Assembly (NCBI RefSeq): GCF_004136555.1 | Contig: NZ_NOIT01000011.1 | Span: forward strand, 62,001 to 126,000 | Reading direction: 5' to 3' | DNA from: Kocuria carniphila | GTDB lineage: Bacteria > Actinomycetota > Actinomycetes > Actinomycetales > Micrococcaceae | DNA length: 64,000 bases | Shown here: one piece after another, positions 10,658-17,996 of the stretch | Layout of the letters: each line of letters opens with the position of its first letter | Numbering within the stretch: the stretch's first letter is position 1 | The notes under the pieces: generated by a model | Seen by the model: only the letters and a program-made list of their open reading frames with translations | What the model was told of the DNA's origin: nothing | The model's database searches: none | Translations under genes and position numbers: made by a program

Positions 10658-11275
10658 ATGAACACGCATACCGTTACCGCTCGTACCGATCGGCGTTCCG
10701 ATACGCTGACGGCGCCCTGGCCAGTTCAGCTGGCACGGACTGTTGTTAGGCGCTGGCCTTTGCTGTTGGGCGTGGCTTTCGCGGTCTTCAACTTGGTGAC
10801 CGACGACAACTCCAACGCGCTCGGCGCACTCATGGTGCTGCTGGTGGCGACCACGGCCTATGTGGTCATCGCGGCCCTCGACAAGCCCAGTTGGTCCTGG
10901 TCGGTCCTGGGAGTTCTCGTGGTTGTTGTCGTCGCTCTTCGATTGCTGTCCGACAACTTGGCCCTCGAAATGGGGGTGTTCGCCTTGGTGATTGTTGGCT
11001 CCATCATTGCGGGGTTGATCCGAGGCCTGTGGAAACGGTCGGGGGCCTACCGCTGGCAGCCGTTTGCCGCCGTCGGATTTCTTGCCGTGGGATTGATTGC
11101 GCTGTGGCTTGACCCTGTTGGCGGTCGCGTACTCGTGGGTGTCGGGCTGATCGGCCACGCCATCTGGGATGTGGTCCATTGGCGGCGCCACGCGGTCGTA
11201 TCGCGGTCCCTGGCCGAATGGTGCGCTGCTCTGGATCTGACCCTCGGGGCCGGAATCCTGCTGATGCTCGCGTGA
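10658..11275 (+). CDS. Hypothetical integral membrane protein
   Basis: A 205-residue protein with about six transmembrane helices after a 30-residue basic N-terminus. Hydrophobic stretches include WPLLLGVAFAVF, ALMVLLVATTAYVVIAAL and WSVLGVLVVVVVALRLL. A cytoplasmic Trp/Arg/His segment (DVVHWRRHAVVSR) precedes the last helix. No family is recognised. It is divergent from the GlxA-type regulator, with about 100 bp between the two starts. Confidence 0.7.
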   Translation: MNTHTVTARTDRRSDTLTAPWPVQLARTVVRRWPLLLGVAFAVFNLVTDDNSNALGALMVLLVATTAYVVIAALDKPSWSWSVLGVLVVVVVALRLLSDNLALEMGVFALVIVGSIIAGLIRGLWKRSGAYRWQPFAAVGFLAVGLIALWLDPVGGRVLVGVGLIGHAIWDVVHWRRHAVVSRSLAEWCAALDLTLGAGILLMLA

Positions 11276-11305
11276 GCGGGCATCCATTGTTCTGAGGAGA
11301 ACATC

Positions 11306-11506
11306 ATGATGTCACCCGTCACCACCGACCTCGCCCTCATGGATCACCGTGAGCGGCTGATCACCGCGGAACGTATTCGCCAAGTCCGGATTGCCCGGGC
11401 CCTCCGCCTCAGCCACAAGAACCACAAGGAATCGTCATGGGAAAGATCGTCGTCAGCAGCCTCGTCAGCTTGGACGGGTACACCGAAGGACCCGGCGGAG
11501 ACGTAA
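11306..11506 (+). CDS. Possible small basic protein overlapping the next gene
   Basis: A 66-codon frame with GAGGAG well placed before tandem ATG codons. Its first 40 residues are Arg-rich and amphipathic (ALMDHRERLITAERIRQVRIAR), which resembles short Arg-rich peptides often seen in actinobacteria. The frame runs 70 bases into the next gene, which would allow translational coupling. Codon choice past base 11437 reflects the overlapping gene, so the true end or reality of this peptide is uncertain. Confidence 0.4.
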   Translation: MMSPVTTDLALMDHRERLITAERIRQVRIARALRLSHKNHKESSWERSSSAASSAWTGTPKDPAET

Positions 11507-12015
11507 TGGCCATGCCCATGGACATGGCCTTCGGCAACCAGAACGCCGAGCGGATGGCCGCGGCCAGCTCGCTCCTGTTCGGAGCCACCACCTTCCATGG
11601 CATGGTCAGTTACTGGCCTCATCAGGTCAACAATCTCGACGCAGGCGAAGACGACCGGTTCATTGCCCGACGATATGCGGACGGCATTCCGATCACGGTT
11701 GTTTCCGATTCGCTGACTCCGGAAGAGACCGAGCCTTATCGCGAGCAGACGACCATTGTTCCTCGGTCGGGTCTCGCTCAGCGGGTTGCTGAGCTGCGGC
11801 AGCAAGAGGGTGAGGCGCTCGTCTTCGGCAGCCGAACCTTGTGGACGGAACTCATGGCGCAGGGGTTCGTGGACGTCCTGTACTTGATGGTCGGTCCCAA
11901 GATCGTAGCCGGAGACCACCGCATTCTTGAGGGCGTTCCCGAAACCGACGCGCACCTGATGGACGCTCGACGGTTGCCGGATTCGGAGATCGTGCTGCTC
12001 ACCTATGGTTTCTAA
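11437..12015 (+). CDS. RibD-C/dihydrofolate-reductase-like protein
   Basis: A 192-residue protein of the RibD C-terminal domain family. The diagnostic N-terminus SSLVSLDGYTEGPGGD is followed by LLFGATTFHGM and the C-terminal VFGSRTLWTELMAQGFVDVLYLMVGP. RibD itself reduces a pyrimidine riboflavin precursor with NADPH; stand-alone homologues like this one have no settled substrate. AAGGAAT lies before the ATG. The last 17 bases overlap the convergent AraC gene. Two more members of the family lie at 12950 and 16758. Confidence 0.88.
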   Translation: MGKIVVSSLVSLDGYTEGPGGDVMAMPMDMAFGNQNAERMAAASSLLFGATTFHGMVSYWPHQVNNLDAGEDDRFIARRYADGIPITVVSDSLTPEETEPYREQTTIVPRSGLAQRVAELRQQEGEALVFGSRTLWTELMAQGFVDVLYLMVGPKIVAGDHRILEGVPETDAHLMDARRLPDSEIVLLTYGF

Positions 12016-12862
12016 GCGCATATCCGAAGTCACCGGGTTGCACCCCGAGGGCGGTGAAGGCCGTGGGGCGCCGAGACGTGGACAACGACAGTGGCGTTTC
12101 CCCTGAAAATTGCAATACCTCGCGGCACAAATGACTTTGATCCGATAGTCCGTGACGCTGTGCGACGTCACTGAGTTGCCAGGCGCCAAGCTCCGCGTGA
12201 ATGTGTTCGAAGCGGATCAACCGTGCTACCTCCTTGAGAGAAACACCGGTTACTGCTTTGAATAACTGACCGAGATGGCGCACGCTCCAGCCCGAGCGTT
12301 GCGCAAGTTCGCCCACTCGAACCTGCCCGCCAGAGAGCTGGAGTTCATTCCAGGCCCACGTCACCAACGGGGCGGCAGCGAACCCGATCCCAGCGTGGCG
12401 GACGAGTTCACGATCTACCGCCGCGAACCGTTGTGGCCAGTTAGTAAAGTCTGTCATTCTGTCGGCCAAGTCGTGAGCCCACTGCGGAACGAGTTCATCA
12501 GCAGAGGCCACTATCCTCGCTGTTTCGGTGCCCGGAATGCCTAGCAGCTGATAAGCACCCATCGGAGACAGGTAGATCTGAATTGACGTGTGGCGGCCAA
12601 AAAATACCGTCTGCACCGGGGCAGTGCTGAGCCCCGCCAAAAACGTGCGGTGAGCGACGTCGGCATCTAAACCCGCGTGCAATGGGCGGATATGCAGTGG
12701 CGAAGTGAGCGAGATTTCGAGAATCAACAAGCTGCTGGCTGGTTGTATCCGTGCACGCCCGCCAGGGGGAGCTACGTCGTCGTGTCCCACGATGCCCACA
12801 ATCACCCCGCGAAGTGAGGGCGGAACCTGATGTCGGACGATCGTGGGTTGGTCCACGTTCAT
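11999..12862 (-). CDS. AraC-family transcriptional regulator
   Basis: A 287-residue protein. Residues 1-150 form a weakly conserved sensor domain, and residues about 180-265 form an AraC helix-turn-helix pair (VRVGELAQRSGWSVRHLGQLF and LSDVAQRHGLSDQSHLCREV). It is divergent from the RibD-C gene at 12950 with 87 bp between the starts, and its 3' end overlaps the RibD-C gene at 11437. Control of one or both neighbours is likely but inferred. Confidence 0.85.
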   Translation of the reverse strand: MNVDQPTIVRHQVPPSLRGVIVGIVGHDDVAPPGGRARIQPASSLLILEISLTSPLHIRPLHAGLDADVAHRTFLAGLSTAPVQTVFFGRHTSIQIYLSPMGAYQLLGIPGTETARIVASADELVPQWAHDLADRMTDFTNWPQRFAAVDRELVRHAGIGFAAAPLVTWAWNELQLSGGQVRVGELAQRSGWSVRHLGQLFKAVTGVSLKEVARLIRFEHIHAELGAWQLSDVAQRHGLSDQSHLCREVLQFSGETPLSLSTSRRPTAFTALGVQPGDFGYALRNHR

Positions 12863-12895
12863 GCCCGCCTACTTTCCGTGCCGATTTATGCAATA

Positions 12896-12923
12896 CCACG
12901 GGGGAGGCGCGTTCCTACCGTGG
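12896..12923. promoter_or_regulatory. Inverted repeat in divergent AraC/RibD-C promoter
   Basis: CCACGG (12896-12901) and CCGTGG (12918-12923) are perfect inverted arms 22 bp apart, in the 87-bp region between the AraC start and the RibD-C start at 12950. The two-turn spacing fits a dimeric regulator, but six-base arms can arise by chance in this GC content. Confidence 0.3.
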
Positions 12924-12949
12924 AAGTACAACGACGAAAGGATGCTGTC

Positions 12950-13531
12950 ATGGGCAATCTGATGTTAATTGAGTTTCTAACGGTCGACGGGGTCATGCAA
13001 GGCCTCGGCTCTCCGCAGGAAGACACGGAGGGTGGCTTCACCCACGGGGGATGGGGTGCTCCGTTCGCCGAGAGCATCCATCAGGTCGTGGCACCCTCAG
13101 GCTTGGGCAATACGTCCAGCTATCTGTTCGGTCGTAAGACCTACGAGAAAATGGCTGCCTTCTGGCCGTTCCAACCGGACGACAATCCGATGGCCGCTCA
13201 CCTGAACGCGACGCCCAAGTACGTGGCCTCCCGCACCCTTCATGACGTTGCGTGGGCCGGTACAACCGTTCTGTCGTCCGATTTCAGCGCTGCCGTACGG
13301 GAACTCAAGGAAACGGAAGCCGGAGAGATCGCTGTGTTGGGGAGCGGGAATCTCTGTCGTCAGTTGTTGGCCGAGAACCTGGTCGACGAGCTGCGCCTCT
13401 TCATCCATCCCCTCCTGCTGGGAGCCGGCAAGCGCCTGTTCGGCGAGCTCCCAATGCCCAAGAACCTTGAACTGAAGTCCGTGGCCCAGACCGATCTGGG
13501 AACCGTTGCGCTGGTTTACGGGGTTCAGTGA
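12950..13531 (+). CDS. RibD-C/dihydrofolate-reductase-like protein
   Basis: A 193-residue RibD C-terminal domain protein. It starts MLIEFLTVDGVMQGLGS, continues with YLFGRKTYEKMAAFWP and ends in VLGSGNLCRQLLAENLVDELRLFIHPLLLGAGKRLF, which together are characteristic of YyaP/YwjB-like reductases. The ATG at 12950 follows AAAGGA; an earlier in-frame ATG at 12830 would overlap the divergent promoter. It is the second of three family members in 6 kb and the three are well diverged, so they are not recent duplicates. Confidence 0.9.
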   Translation: MGNLMLIEFLTVDGVMQGLGSPQEDTEGGFTHGGWGAPFAESIHQVVAPSGLGNTSSYLFGRKTYEKMAAFWPFQPDDNPMAAHLNATPKYVASRTLHDVAWAGTTVLSSDFSAAVRELKETEAGEIAVLGSGNLCRQLLAENLVDELRLFIHPLLLGAGKRLFGELPMPKNLELKSVAQTDLGTVALVYGVQ

Positions 13532-13605
13532 GTTGCTTCGACACTGAGTGATGAAGGTGCTCGCGGCGTTGTTTCGGTCGCTCAGCAGAACCACCCATTG
13601 TCGAA

Positions 13606-13641
13606 TTAGACCGTGAGGTCTAAAATTTGACCAAGCGGTCA
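13606..13641. promoter_or_regulatory. Twin GACC-N4-GGTC palindromes (TetR-type operator pair)
   Basis: TTAGACC-GTGA-GGTCTAA (13606-13623) and TGACC-AAGC-GGTCA (13628-13641) are both perfect palindromes that share GACC-N4-GGTC. Their centres are 20 bp apart, about two helical turns. They lie 48 bp before the membrane protein gene at 13689. The second site closely resembles known TetR-family operators. No TetR gene is adjacent. Confidence 0.65.
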
Positions 13642-13688
13642 GTTCCGTTCAGAAAGGGCCGACCCCGCGCATCCGTTAGGAATGATCC

Positions 13689-14486
13689 GTGATGAGTTCA
13701 CTTTCCGATTCACCGCAATATCTCATTGGTCCTCAGCTGTATCCCGCCTTCGTCAGACTCGCGCGTTGGATGCTTCCCATGGTGCTGGTTGTTGCGGCGG
13801 TGGTGAACGCCGCGGTGTACCTGGCTGTTGAGCCCACACCCGTGATCGGCGAATTGATCGCGGTCGCGGCGGCGAAGGCCGTCATGGCGGCCCTACTCAC
13901 CGTGGCGATCTTGGCGGCACTGTTCGCGATTCTTGAGCGAGTGCTATCACCGGAGCAGCTGGCCCGGATCGCACCAGTGGAGTCGTCCAAGGTTCGAGGC
14001 GACCACAGTCGTGGTGTATTTCTACACACCACGCATCCCGGACTCACCGAGACTGTCGGGTCATTGGTTTTCATCGTGTTCCTCGCGCTCATCCCGGTGA
14101 TACCCACGTCTTTCGTTTACGCGGGTCAGCTCAATGACGGCGGCAGCTTCGTCAACCCTGACCTCTGGAACGTCTGGCTACCGGTGTACTACGGCTTCCT
14201 CGTGGTCTTCGCCGCTGCAGAAGTATGGAAACTTCGAGCGCGGAAATCGACCACGGCCATGCGAGTCGTGAACCTCGTAGCGACCTTCGTCTTCGCCGCG
14301 TTCCTCACCGCCGCTGTCCTCACCATGGACATTGTGGATCCAGTCATTCTCGACGACGCCGCCTGGTCACGTTCCTCGTGGGCGGACCCCGCGTTGGTGG
14401 TCGTGATCTGGGCCGTCACGTTGTGGAGCGTGATCACTGCAGTCCGTACCCGGGGAGTCTCCGACAAGCGGCTAAGTCTGAGGTGA
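13689..14486 (+). CDS. Hypothetical multi-spanning membrane protein
   Basis: A 265-residue protein with about six transmembrane helices, including LPMVLVVAAVVNAAVYLAV, AVMAALLTVAILAALFAIL and LWNVWLPVYYGFLVVFAAAEVW. A hydrophilic loop lies at about residues 90-115. The start is GTG at 13689 or ATG at 13692, with AGGA upstream; the choice makes one residue of difference. No family is recognised. Twin palindromes immediately upstream suggest repression by a TetR-type protein encoded elsewhere. Confidence 0.7.
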   Translation: MMSSLSDSPQYLIGPQLYPAFVRLARWMLPMVLVVAAVVNAAVYLAVEPTPVIGELIAVAAAKAVMAALLTVAILAALFAILERVLSPEQLARIAPVESSKVRGDHSRGVFLHTTHPGLTETVGSLVFIVFLALIPVIPTSFVYAGQLNDGGSFVNPDLWNVWLPVYYGFLVVFAAAEVWKLRARKSTTAMRVVNLVATFVFAAFLTAAVLTMDIVDPVILDDAAWSRSSWADPALVVVIWAVTLWSVITAVRTRGVSDKRLSLR

Positions 14487-14517
14487 GGAGATCGACGGGC
14501 TCGGATAGCATCGGCTC

Positions 14518-15012
14518 ATGGCCGAGGATCCCGAGAAGCAGTGGCAACACAGCGATTCCATCGACATTGTCGTGGAGCCAGAGGTGCTCTACGACATGGT
14601 GACCAACCCCAAGCGAATTGGGGAGTGGTCACCCATTTGTCGCGGCGGGGAGTGGAAAAACAGCGGTACCGGCAAAGTGGGAGATGTGTTCACCGGTCGC
14701 AACGTGGTCGGTGACGTCGAATGGACCACGATCTCCGAAGTTCTCGTGGCCGATCACCCGCGTGAATTCGCTTGGCTTGTGGCGCCTGACCTCGGTGGTG
14801 TGGCTCGGTGGAGCTACATCATTGAACCCACCGATAACGGCTCCCGTCTGACCGAGACCTGGCACGTACTCCCTACGGGGCGTGAATGGTTGCGAAAGAA
14901 CAGGGGCGAGGATGCGCCCGATAAGCGTCGCGAAGCCGCTCGTCGGGGCATCCCGGAAACACTGGCCGCGATCAAGCGAGTTGCTGAGAATGAGGCGGCA
15001 AACGGCTGCTGA
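14518..15012 (+). CDS. SRPBCC (START/Bet v1-like) family protein
   Basis: A 164-residue soluble protein. The opening SIDIVVEPEVLYDMVTNPKRIGEWSP and the later GRNVVGDVEWTTISEVLVADHPREFAW fit the polyketide-cyclase/SRPBCC fold, whose barrel binds hydrophobic ligands. The C-terminus is a charged helix (about 120-160). No catalytic residue can be assigned. It follows the membrane protein gene by 31 bp on the same strand and may belong to the same transcript. Confidence 0.82.
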   Translation: MAEDPEKQWQHSDSIDIVVEPEVLYDMVTNPKRIGEWSPICRGGEWKNSGTGKVGDVFTGRNVVGDVEWTTISEVLVADHPREFAWLVAPDLGGVARWSYIIEPTDNGSRLTETWHVLPTGREWLRKNRGEDAPDKRREAARRGIPETLAAIKRVAENEAANGC

Positions 15013-15179
15013 ACGGCTGTCTCAATGGGGGTGCTGCTCCTAGCTCAAATCAACCCATGCGGGTGATTGACAGGCCACTTAGTGCCGGGGGAAGCTCGGG
15101 GGACAAGGGCTTTTGCGGGCCGGCACCCCATCTGTCGGTCGTTGCCGCAGAGGTTTGAGGACACGCGAAGGAGCACCCC

Positions 15180-15347
15180 ATGCAGTCGCAGAACAACGGT
15201 AAACCCGGCGAAGACTCGATCAAGATGAGCGCCGAAGAAGAGCGCGAAGAACTGAGCAGCCGCACCGAAGCCGACGCCGAACCCGCCGATGAGGGTGTTG
15301 GTGCCATGACCGACAACAAGGACGAAGACCCGGCCACGGAGAACTGA
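15180..15347 (+). CDS. Small acidic hypothetical protein (55 aa)
   Basis: A 55-codon frame with a clear GAAGGAG ribosome-binding site seven bases before the ATG. The product is strongly acidic (EEEREELSSRTEADAEPADE) and without hydrophobic segments, so it is probably disordered. Similar short Asp/Glu-rich proteins are common in Micrococcales and have no assigned role. Its good ribosome-binding site and codon use support a real gene. Confidence 0.6.
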   Translation: MQSQNNGKPGEDSIKMSAEEEREELSSRTEADAEPADEGVGAMTDNKDEDPATEN

Positions 15348-15375
15348 CAACGGCTGGCCCTGCTACGGTCCCGTC

Positions 15376-15438
15376 ATGACCAACGTTTTGGTACTTGGCG
15401 GGACCGGCTTTTTGGGCGCGCATCTTGTAGGAGGCTAG
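15376..15438 (+). pseudogene. 20-codon remnant of an NAD-dependent epimerase/dehydratase gene
   Basis: An ATG at 15376 opens a frame encoding MTNVLVLGGTGFLGAHLVGG and then a stop. LGGTGFLG is the dinucleotide-binding start of extended short-chain dehydrogenases such as UDP-glucose epimerases, which are normally about 300 residues long. The frame ends exactly where the toxin gene begins (15435), and nothing resembling the rest lies on the far side of the toxin-antitoxin pair. This reads as a gene cut by insertion plus deletion of the toxin-antitoxin segment. Confidence 0.6.
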
Positions 15439-15692
15439 CGATAGATCTCTCGCCTGTGTCCCGCGGCCAAGACCAGGACCATCAAGACTCCGTCATCGAT
15501 CTCGTAGATAACGCGGTAATTGCCCGTGCGTACCCGCCACTCTCCTTTGCCGCCCACGAGCTTTTTAGCGCCGTGAGGTCGGGGATTATCGGCCAAAAGT
15601 TCAATTGCGGCCTGAATTCGTAACCGTGCGGGCTTGTCGAGTTTCCTGATCTGGCGCAACGCTGCCGGTGCTAGTTCAATCCGGTAGGTCAT
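15435..15692 (-). CDS. RelE/ParE-family toxin
   Basis: An 85-residue protein with the RelE/ParE fold signature: YRIELAPAALRQIRKLDK, then GEWRVRTGNYRVIYEI and a C-terminal VLAAGHRREIYR. RelE toxins cleave mRNA in the ribosome, and ParE toxins poison gyrase. The conserved arginines and the closing His-Arg-x-x-x-Tyr motif suggest the RelE/YoeB side. It overlaps the antitoxin gene by four bases (ATGA), which is typical of type II pairs. Confidence 0.92.
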   Translation of the reverse strand: MTYRIELAPAALRQIRKLDKPARLRIQAAIELLADNPRPHGAKKLVGGKGEWRVRTGNYRVIYEIDDGVLMVLVLAAGHRREIYR

Positions 15693-15952
15693 GAAAGGCC
15701 AAGATCAGATTTGACCTGGTCCCATGGGATGGCATCCTCGCCGTCATCCATTTCCTTCCGGGCAGCCTGGGCAGCCTGAATGTCTGCCAGGTCCTCGGCT
15801 GCTGACATAAGTTTCTCTAAGTCGCCAGCATCCACAACTGCGGCAATGCGGTGTCCGCGCCGTGTTAGGAAGACGGGTTTGTGGCCAACTCGTGCGGTGT
15901 CCACTACGTCGGCTAGTCGGGCCCGAGCGTCACTTACGGTCATGTCACTCAT
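15689..15952 (-). CDS. Phd/YefM-family antitoxin
   Basis: An 87-residue protein. MTVSDARARLADVVDTARVGHKPVFLTRRGHRIAAVV is the classic Phd/YefM DNA-binding N-terminus. The acidic C-terminal half (DIQAAQAARKEMDDGEDAIP) would wrap the toxin. It precedes and overlaps the toxin gene, so it should neutralise the toxin and repress the operon. There is no Shine-Dalgarno sequence, but TATTCT lies six bases before the ATG, which fits a leaderless transcript. Confidence 0.93.
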   Translation of the reverse strand: MSDMTVSDARARLADVVDTARVGHKPVFLTRRGHRIAAVVDAGDLEKLMSAAEDLADIQAAQAARKEMDDGEDAIPWDQVKSDLGLS

Positions 15953-15980
15953 GCACTCAGAATACAGGCATTCTTGACGC

Positions 15981-15992
15981 TTTTGTACAAAA
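15981..15992. promoter_or_regulatory. TTTTGTACAAAA palindrome, Phd/YefM operator candidate
   Basis: A perfect 12-bp palindrome with the TGTACA core known from the E. coli YefM-YoeB operator. It lies 29-40 bp upstream of the antitoxin start, so bound antitoxin would cover the promoter. A second perfect palindrome, AACCGCGGTT (15991-16000), overlaps its edge. Confidence 0.6.
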
Positions 15993-16030
15993 CCGCGGTT
16001 ATAGCGTGAAGGTCTGAGTGCGGCCGTAAA

Positions 16031-16648
16031 TTACATCGGTCTTCGCATCACAATCACCCGGTCCTGAGAATGGTGGGCTCCGGCACCACCGGAGACACGG
16101 CGCTCGCGGACTTCGTCCACCAGGAAATCCCAGCCAGCGTGCGCAAAGTACTGGGCAATGTCCCCCGGCATGACATAGTCCGCTGGGTCGAATCCGTGAG
16201 GGCCGTCGTCCATGACGTGATGGACGAACATGAGCAGTCCGCCGGGCTTCACGGCCTGGGCGAAGTGCAGTTCTACCTCATGGTCGCCGACCTTGGGGAT
16301 GGCCGGGTACTGGGCGGACACCAGATCAAAATCGATAAACGGCGCGTCAAGGAAACCCTGAACCAACCATCTGACCCCCACTCCGGCGGCATCCGCAGCG
16401 GTGCGGGCACGCTCCACGGCAACGGTGGAAACGTCCACACCCGTGACGGACCAACCCCGTTGAGCGAGCCACACGGCATCCGCGCCCTCACCGCAGCCGA
16501 CGTCCAATGCGGATCCGGGCGTGAGCGATGAAGCCTCGGCCACCAGTGCGCCGTTCGGGTTGCCACTCCAGATGTGCTCGGTGTCGTAGCGGGCATCCCA
16601 CTCTTGGGCGGTGACGGGTGCCTTGTGCTCCGGGTGTTCGTGCGTCAT
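16031..16648 (-). CDS. Class I SAM-dependent methyltransferase
   Basis: A 205-residue cytoplasmic enzyme. Motif I ALDVGCGEG (residues 47-55) binds S-adenosylmethionine, and GVDVST (70-75) is the motif II acid region. The opening WDARYDTEHIWSGNPNG is typical of a group of small methyltransferases related to thiol/tellurite-type TehB proteins. The acceptor is unknown. It stands alone between the toxin-antitoxin pair and a RibD-C gene. Confidence 0.88.
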   Translation of the reverse strand: MTHEHPEHKAPVTAQEWDARYDTEHIWSGNPNGALVAEASSLTPGSALDVGCGEGADAVWLAQRGWSVTGVDVSTVAVERARTAADAAGVGVRWLVQGFLDAPFIDFDLVSAQYPAIPKVGDHEVELHFAQAVKPGGLLMFVHHVMDDGPHGFDPADYVMPGDIAQYFAHAGWDFLVDEVRERRVSGGAGAHHSQDRVIVMRRPM

Positions 16649-16757
16649 GGCTTCAGGGTGACACGACTAGAAGCTTATTGCGAACGATTCCGCGTAGGGC
16701 GAGCGGCAGAGACGGGTCGGCAGCGCCTACCAGCACACGACCGCCGGCAAAGATGCC

Positions 16758-17318
16758 CTATGCGCTGGGACTCGGGTTCACGACGTCGTAGGTAATCTCC
16801 ACGAACTGGCCGACCGTCCGCGCGCCCTTGAGGGTCAAGCGGTCGGGATACACAGTGCGCGGAAGTAACGGCTTTCCGCTGGCAAGGAACGCGGGCGCGA
16901 GCGTCATGATGATGCGGTCGAGAGCACCGGCATCCAGGAACTGGCCGACCAGGTCGCCACCGCCCATGACCCACACGACGCCCTCGCCAGCGGTTTCCGT
17001 GATCGTGGGAAGCGCGTCGGGAACGGAGGTGTTCAAGAACCGGACATCCACGCCGGGCGGCACGGGAAGGTCCCGGCTCGTGAACACGTAGCTGGGCCGG
17101 TCGCCGAAGAATCCGGTCCACTTCTCCGGGTGCTCGAGCATGTTCTCGGTGTTGAGCAACCATTCATAGGTTGACGAACCCATCACGAACACGGAGACGG
17201 TCTGGGTGAAGGGCTCCATATCCGGTGCCTCGCTCTTGACCTGGAACAGCCATTCGAGTGAGTTGTTGGGATCGGCCAGGAAGCCGTTGGCCGTGGTGGC
17301 TGTGTTGAAGATGAACAT
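16758..17318 (-). CDS. RibD-C/dihydrofolate-reductase-like protein
   Basis: A 186-residue RibD C-terminal domain protein. It starts FIFNTATTANGFLADPNN and ends with VVWVMGGGDLVGQFLDAGALDRIIMTLAPAFLASGKPLLP, both of which are family marks. GGAGG precedes the ATG. It is the third member in the window and differs clearly from the other two. An NADPH-dependent reductase role is likely, but no substrate is known. Confidence 0.88.
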   Translation of the reverse strand: MFIFNTATTANGFLADPNNSLEWLFQVKSEAPDMEPFTQTVSVFVMGSSTYEWLLNTENMLEHPEKWTGFFGDRPSYVFTSRDLPVPPGVDVRFLNTSVPDALPTITETAGEGVVWVMGGGDLVGQFLDAGALDRIIMTLAPAFLASGKPLLPRTVYPDRLTLKGARTVGQFVEITYDVVNPSPSA

Positions 17319-17441
17319 GGGACCAAACCTCCGAAAGGAGCGGTGTGTGGGCCTTTAGTGTGCGCCCATGCTCAGACACGCATAACCCCCGCCGGGCGCC
17401 CGCCGGAGACGCACCCCTCGCGGTCCAGTGACAGAAATGGG

Positions 17442-17954
17442 TCAGTACTCGGCGCGCTCCGCGTTGGCCGCCCAGGATTCGAAGGGCGCCTTCCGGCTGT
17501 CCACGGCAACGTGGCGGACCGGGACCAGCTTGTCTCGCTCCTCCGGGGTGGCCGTGAAGAACTCGTAGAACACGGCGTCGTCGAAACCGCCGTCGGCGGC
17601 GTCGTACCGATCGGCCGCGAAGTAGACCGCGTCCAGGCGCGCCCATAGGGAGGACGAGAGGCACATGGGGCACGGTTCGCAACTGGTGTAGAGCACAGCG
17701 CCGGTCAGGTCATGCGTGCCCAGGGCCTTACAGGTTGCGCGGATGGCCGACACCTCTGCGTGGGCCGTTGGGTCGTGATCTGCGGTGACGCGGTTGACCG
17801 CAACGAACTCCTGGCCGTCGGCCGTGACGACCACCGCTCCGAATGGGCCGCCATCCACGGATGCGTTCTGGGCGGCCGCCTCAATGGCGGTTTGCAGGTG
17901 CTTCTGGACGTCGGCGTCGGAGGGCGTCTTTGCCGTCGCGGAATCGGTTGTCAT
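17442..17954 (-). CDS. Nucleoside/guanine deaminase (CDA-fold, GuaD-like)
   Basis: A 170-residue zinc deaminase. The HAE motif (His65-Ala-Glu67) and PCPMC (Cys95, Cys98) bind zinc and catalyse deamination; FGAVVV at 38-43 is also typical. The length and YDAADGGFDDA...FYEFF segment match bacterial guanine deaminases of the cytidine-deaminase fold. It lies 42 bp downstream of a purine permease on the same strand, which supports conversion of guanine to xanthine. Adenosine- or tRNA-type deaminases are less likely. Confidence 0.85.
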   Translation of the reverse strand: MTTDSATAKTPSDADVQKHLQTAIEAAAQNASVDGGPFGAVVVTADGQEFVAVNRVTADHDPTAHAEVSAIRATCKALGTHDLTGAVLYTSCEPCPMCLSSSLWARLDAVYFAADRYDAADGGFDDAVFYEFFTATPEERDKLVPVRHVAVDSRKAPFESWAANAERAEY

Positions 17955-17996
17955 GGTGTTTTCTTCCTGTTGTTTCGGGTGAGGATGGCGGGAAAA

